NCBI GenBank assembly: GCA_040081715.1 | Contig: JBEBFY010000002.1 | Location: 124,001-188,000, forward strand | DNA: 64,000 nt | Source: CANKJK01 sp040081715 | GTDB lineage: Bacteria > Acidobacteriota > Vicinamibacteria > Vicinamibacterales > UBA2999 | Direction: 5' to 3' | Shown here: positions 63,209 through 64,000 of the stretch, piece after piece | Numbering within the stretch: position 1 is the stretch's first letter | Layout of the letters: the number at the start of each line of letters is the position of its first letter | Made by a program: the position numbers and the translations under genes | Notes under the pieces: generated by a model | What the model was told of the DNA's origin: nothing | The model's database searches: none | The model's input: only the letters and a program-made list of their open reading frames with translations

Positions 63209-64000
63209 CTAGCGGCCGTTCTCGCCCTTGGGCGGGTCCGGCCGTTTCAGCGTACGTTCTTCGCCGCGGTCCGTCGGCTGGTAGTAGCGCCGTCCCTGGA
63301 GCGACTCGGGCAGGCAGGTCATGTCCGTCACGGCTCCGGGTGCGTCGTGGGCGTACTGGTAGCCCTTGCCGTAGTCGAGCTCCTTCATCAGCGCGGTCGG
63401 TGCATTGCGCAGGTGCAGGGGAACGGGCTCGGCCAGCATCGTGTGCGCATCGGCCGCAGCGGCTGTGTAGGCCTCGTAGACCGCGTTGCTCTTGGGCGCA
63501 TTGGCCATGTAGATCGCCGCCTGGGCGAGGGCGGTGTTGGCCTCGGGCATGCCGAGGAACTGCACGGCCTCCTTCGCGGCAATGGTGACCGTGAGCGCGC
63601 GCGGGTCGGCGTTGCCGATGTCTTCCGAGGCGAAGCGGACCAGGCGACGGGCGATGTAGAGCGGATCCTCTCCGGCCTCGATCATCCGCGCCACCCAGTA
63701 CACGGCAGCGTCCGGGTCGCTGTTGCGCATCGACTTATGCAGCGCCGAGATGATGTTGTAGTGCTCGTCGCCGTTTTTGTCGTAGAGCAGCGCACGGCGC
63801 TCGATGGTGGTGCCGAGCGACCGCAGCGTCACGTGCGCGGCTCCGGCATCGGTGCGTGGAGCCGTGGCCACCGCGAACTCGAGCAGGTTGAGCGCCGACC
63901 GGGCGTCGCCGCTGACGTGCCGCGCGATGGCAGCCAGCGCGTCGTCGTCCACCGTCGGGACGACGTCGTCGATGGCCGGGTCCGCAAGCGCGCGCTTCAG
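63209..64000 (-). CDS. rarA: Replication-associated recombination protein RarA (MgsA), C-terminal part
   Basis: The reading frame stays open through the window edge, so only the C-terminal 263 residues are seen. They comprise the sensor 2/lid segment (ARHVSGDARSALNLLEFAV) and the tetramerisation domain with HYNIISALHKSMRNSDPDAAVYW, RMIEAGEDPLYIARRLVRFASEDIG and PVPLHLRNAPT, all characteristic of RarA/WRNIP1. It acts at stalled replication forks. The AAA+ core lies beyond 64000. Confidence 0.95.
   Translation of the reverse strand: MKRALADPAIDDVVPTVDDDALAAIARHVSGDARSALNLLEFAVATAPRTDAGAAHVTLRSLGTTIERRALLYDKNGDEHYNIISALHKSMRNSDPDAAVYWVARMIEAGEDPLYIARRLVRFASEDIGNADPRALTVTIAAKEAVQFLGMPEANTALAQAAIYMANAPKSNAVYEAYTAAAADAHTMLAEPVPLHLRNAPTALMKELDYGKGYQYAHDAPGAVTDMTCLPESLQGRRYYQPTDRGEERTLKRPDPPKGENGR

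Overview
This 64 kb window reads as a stretch of ordinary bacterial chromosome: GC-rich, densely coding, with short gaps and many 1-20 nt gene overlaps. I see no insertion sequence, prophage, integrase, CRISPR array, rRNA or defence locus. The gene set indicates a Gram-negative, diderm, respiring bacterium: Kdo/LPS genes with LapB, type IV pilus genes including the PilQ secretin, a bc-type complex with multihaem cytochrome c, and a Bacteroidetes-type succinate:quinone oxidoreductase. Together with GC content and gene order (rplM-rpsI-rpsB-tsf-pyrH-frr; pilMNOPQ followed by a PKD lipoprotein, an M24 peptidase and accBC), my best guess is Acidobacteriota, possibly Vicinamibacteria. That assignment is inference.

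Layout. 1-1.8 kb: a rhodanese-fold protein lacking its catalytic Cys, tRNA-Ala(CGC) and a group III-like phosphofructokinase. 1.8-5.8 kb (minus strand): a translation operon rplM-rpsI-rpsB-tsf-pyrH-frr behind a near-consensus sigma-70 promoter. 5.8-13.4 kb (plus): pilMNOPQ, two lipoproteins (one with PKD repeats) and an M24 peptidase, apparently driven by a textbook sigma-54 promoter. 13.4-19.1 kb: accB, accC, thiE, an APC permease, folD and coaE. 19.1-25.2 kb (minus): a cytochrome c'-like protein, then an envelope operon transcribed kdsB-pyrG-kdsA-kdsD-lapB. 25.3-28.5 kb: an orphan PilP/GspC-like protein, serA and mdh. 28.5-37.5 kb: central carbon metabolism, with sdhCAB divergent from sucCD-korAB-ndk. 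37.5-44.6 kb: dcd, then a five-gene respiratory operon (HEAT protein, Rieske protein, b6-like cytochrome b, a large cytochrome b C-terminal protein, octahaem cytochrome c). 44.7-63.1 kb (plus): a long co-directional housekeeping run (gamma-carbonic anhydrase, hisS, aspS, phoH, ybeY, a CorC/HlyC protein, era, mgtE, recO, glyQ, glyS, ppdK, mutL, a small membrane protein, a hydroxypyruvate-isomerase-like protein, a cupin). 63.2 kb to the end (minus): the 3' part of rarA.

How it fits together. KorAB makes succinyl-CoA using a low-potential acceptor, SucCD converts it to succinate with NTP formation, SdhCAB feeds electrons to quinone and Mdh closes the lower arc of the cycle. The quinol is probably oxidised by the unusual bc complex at 38-45 kb. 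PyrG sits inside the Kdo operon and makes the CTP that KdsB consumes.

The least ordinary material is (1) the bc complex: a split cytochrome b whose N-terminal half has the b6-type haem-ligand spacing and the Cys that binds haem ci in b6f, a C-terminal half with extra membrane helices and a degenerate PEWY motif, and an octahaem cytochrome c with a long coiled coil; (2) the sigma-54 promoter of the pilus operon; (3) several genes whose -10 boxes lie 6-10 nt from the start codon, suggesting leaderless transcripts; and (4) symmetrical operator-like sites between divergent metabolic genes. I found no clearly new multi-gene system.
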